The notes under the pieces were generated by a model. It made no database searches and was not told the DNA's origin. It saw only the letters and a program-made list of their open reading frames with translations. 25,000 nt of DNA from Pigoraptor vietnamica. Lineage: Eukaryota; Opisthokonta; Filasterea. A program made the position numbers and the translations under genes. Location of the stretch: positions 1 through 25,000 of the forward strand of contig CALSCQ010000604.1 in the NCBI GenBank assembly GCA_943704525.1, given 5' to 3'. Positions 22,756-25,000 of this stretch are shown piece by piece; within the stretch, counting starts at the first letter, position 1, and every line of letters begins with the position of its first letter.

Positions 22756-24895
22756 ATGCCGAGCCCTATCGCCGAGCCCGCGTGGTCGGCCTTGACTTCC
22801 CATGCCGGTGTGGTGCATCATGTGGGGGCTTTGCTCAACGGCGATGCAGGCCGGATGTTGCCGACGGGCGCTACTGTCGCAAGGGTGCCGGCGAGGAGGG
22901 CGTTGGCAACGATGGGGGTTATGTTGCGAAAGAGAGCAAAAACGGCGCCGGGGACGACGTCAGCGACGAAAGCGTTGTGAGCGACGCGAGTGATGTGAGT
23001 GACGTGAGCGAAGAGAGCGAAGTGAGCGACCCCGCTGTTGCGGCCGAAGAGAGCTACGAGAGCGACGCGAGCGACTTGCACGACGTGACCGACGAGAGCG
23101 ACGAGAGCGACGAGAGTGGTGTGATGAGCGACCCTAGTGTTGTGGGCGACGAGAGTGACGAGAGCGACGAGAGTGACGAGAGCGACGAGAGCGACGAGGG
23201 CGACGAGAGCGACAATGTTGTGGGCGACGAGAGTGATGTTGGTAACAGGAGTGATGTCGGTAACGGGAGCGATGCCAACGACATGCACCGTGGCGATTCG
23301 CTCGCTTCTGCTTACGTGCGGCCGAGTACCCTCGTGCTCGAGAACGACTGGGACGCTAAGCTGGCGTCCATGAAGATTACCGACGCGGAAGAAATTGTGC
23401 GCATCCGGCTTCATGACTGCGGCATTCACGTGCACTGCGTGGTCGCGGCTACGGACTATCGACCTTGCGCGGACGGCGAGACGTGCGTCGTCGTGTACGC
23501 ATCGTCCAATCCGGCAGTACAGTGCCATTCGTGATGCGGTGGGGCGCCACAACTTCTACACTCTTGTGCGGTTTGCCGAATTTGCATTCGACGCTGCCGT
23601 CGACGCGGAGAAAAAGCTCGAGCGTGTGCGGTCCGAGCATGCCGAGGCTCTGTCGCAAGCGATCAACACTAACGCAGACCGCCTCTTTGCGCACCATTCG
23701 AACCTGTCGCTGCTTACGGGCGCTGGTGACGAGATTGTTGCTTTTGTGCGCACGAAGGGCGTCGTGCCGTACGGGGAGACGCTCTTGCCCAAGTCTCTGG
23801 GGTCCATTCGCGTTCGCGTGCGGTCGGGAGTGTGCCACTGCAGTGGTTTAGGGGTGATCGATGCGCTTTTTTCCAAGAAGCTCGCTGTGGGAGCGCCCGT
23901 TGGTCGTGAGGACACGCGGCGTGGACTCGTAGATGGCGGGACTATTGGGTGTATTGCGAAGATTGCGGGCCGATCGGTTTGTCGTGATTACGAGTGCGCA
24001 TGCTGTGATGCCTTTTGACGAGTACGAGGGCTTGCCCAAGAGCATGACTGCGGAGGACGCGACCAAGGTTTCCAGGGGCCTCCGTAAGTCGAGAGTTAGC
24101 ATGGTGCATCCGCCGAACTACATCGCGCTCATGCGGGAGACCAAGGCGAGGGTGATTGGGAGAGTCGTTGACGCGGAATTCAACGAGACGGATTGTGGGG
24201 GTCGTCGCGTGGGACTCGATGTCGCCGCCATTCGGCTTAACCAGCGGACGCCCTTCCGACCCGACTTCCTTCGTGTCCACGAAGCCTTCTGGAGGCACTT
24301 TGGTCTGGCGAGAGCCCCGCGTCTGTTGCGCTCGGCGACGGCAGAAGATAACCTGCATGAGGGCGCCGGTCGTGTGTTCAAGCACGGAATGGCGACTGAC
24401 ATCACGACGTCGACGCTTGTGTGCGACTTTGCAGCGGCAGGGCATCCTTGGGACTTCTCGCTCGCGGCCCAAGAGCTCCGTGCTAGCGTCGATGCGGCCG
24501 AGAGACTCCCTTCTGCTGCGCGTGTCCATCGCCCCCGACTTGTGCGTCTAAACCAGTTGCTGACGTGGACGCAAGGCTTCATGGTGTCTCCTGGTGACCG
24601 CGGCGCACTTTTGTTTGACATTGTCGACGGCGACGCTCGCGCGCTTGGCATTTTGTACGGCTCCACCATGTCCCTGTTGCTTGCCGGCCCGGCCCATCGG
24701 TGCTGTTCTCGAGCGCTTCGGGGCAAGTTCAGTTTGGGCGTCGTGCGAATGAGCGTCGCCGACCGTTGCGTTTGCTGCGTTTGCTGCGTTTGCTGCGTTC
24801 AGCCGGCCGCGCTGCCTCGTAACCCTGATACTGGCGCCGGTGCGTATTCAATTATCTTTTCACTTTCAATTGTAGTGCAGCAAAGGGTTCAATAA
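22756..24895 (+). pseudogene. Broken trypsin-like (PA-clan) peptidase gene with Ser-Asp repeat region
   Basis: Coding-like sequence continues through three frames without recognisable introns. ATG 22756 opens a 74-codon frame. A second frame, with no ATG before the segment, carries a Ser/Asp/Glu-rich repeat (about 22955-23285) and then IVRIRLHDCGIHVHCVVAA, and stops near 23534. A third runs NFYTLVRFAEFAFDA to GGTIGCIAK near 23960. The frame from 23933 holds the peptidase core, RFVVITSAHAVM with a catalytic-type His (23999-24001). GLDVAAIRL follows, likely the Asp region, then VFKHGMATDITTSTL, as in fungal-type trypsin-like proteins with a KxGxTTG motif. SPGDRGALLFD stands where GDSG is expected; the codon is CGC (24599-24601), one base from AGC Ser. 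The end has a 9-bp repeat (CGTTTGCTG x3, about 24767-24795); the TAA lies within AATAAA. Frame breaks and the lost Ser suggest a dead gene or pseudoprotease; sequencing errors cannot be excluded. Confidence 0.6.
22955..23285 (+). repeat. GACGAGAGC-type repeat coding Ser-Asp-Glu runs
   Basis: Degenerate 9-bp and 6-bp tandem units (GACGAGAGC / GACGAGAGT) encoding (SDE)n in the open frame. Low-complexity acidic region within the broken peptidase-like locus. Confidence 0.85.
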
Positions 24896-24910
24896 ATTGG
24901 TATCAAAGCG
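24891..24910 (+). other. AATAAA signal and primer-binding-site-like TGGTATCAAAGCG
   Basis: AATAAA (24891-24896) overlaps the stop of the peptidase-like frame and could be its polyadenylation signal. Directly after it, TGGTATCAAAGCG (24898-24910) differs by one base over the first 12 from TGGTATCAGAGC, the initiator-Met tRNA primer-binding site of many Ty1/copia retrotransposons. No LTR ends or gag are visible before the window ends. Confidence 0.35.
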
Positions 24911-25000
24911 GATGCGAAAACGCTAACCCTTGGCATTCAATAGCGGGCAACACGCTGCATTAATTACATTCGTTTGTTTTTGACTTGCGAGTGGACATTT

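Noticed and set aside
24832-24838. TGGCGCC as a tRNA-Lys primer-binding site
   Set aside because: Only seven bases match and the following bases do not continue the tRNA complement; it lies within the coding-like frame.

Overview
This is a stretch of nuclear DNA from a eukaryotic microbe. The genes are GC-rich, cut by many small spliceosomal introns (30 placed here), and closely packed: nine loci in 25 kb. They include a mitochondrial respiratory subunit and proteins otherwise familiar from animals and other eukaryotes. Long (CA)n/(GT)n tracts sit in introns and between genes. A free-living protist (amoebozoan or unicellular holozoan type) would fit, but I cannot name the organism from the sequence.

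Layout, left to right: (1) 125-2498 (+), the C-terminal part of a tyrosine-kinase-like (TKL) protein kinase; its 5' end lies outside the window. (2) 2705-6487 (-), a complete SLC12-type cation-chloride cotransporter, 6 exons, 910 aa. (3) 6978-8196 (+), an unrecognised two-exon acidic protein, 326 aa. (4) 8663-12653 (-), a LENG8-type SAC3/GANP protein, 8 exons, 852 aa, with a long Q/Y-rich prion-like N-terminus. (5) 13624-14055 (+), cytochrome c oxidase subunit 6B, 2 exons, 78 aa. (6) 14643-20008 (-), a homologue of gamma-secretase-activating protein (GSAP/pigeon), 9 exons, 1373 aa. (7) 20543-21482 (+), a protein of a type I associate with phages and bacteria, carrying a basic nuclear-looking tail, 2 exons. 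(8) 21569-22273 (-), an Mpv17/PMP22-family membrane protein, single exon. (9) about 22756-24895 (+), a broken trypsin-like (PA-clan) peptidase gene whose reading frame shifts and whose nucleophile serine codon reads arginine.

The nine loci alternate strand perfectly (+ - + - + - + - +). Every intergenic space is therefore either a shared divergent promoter region (6488-6977, 12654-13623, 20009-20542, 22274-22755) or a shared convergent 3' region (2499-2704, 8197-8662, 14056-14642, 21483-21568). The genes do not form one pathway: they cover signalling, ion transport, mRNA processing/export, respiration, a GSAP-like function and mitochondrial or peroxisomal membrane function.

Exons were assigned by reading conserved protein blocks and choosing splice sites that join them in frame; phases add up for every gene. 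The most notable points are the GSAP homologue, the phage-like gene with a GC-AG intron and a frame-rotating 19-bp repeat that creates its stop codon, the peptidase with Ser-to-Arg at GDSG, the unusual donor consensus GTGNG, a nested palindrome upstream of COX6B, and a cluster of TCACGTGA palindromes.
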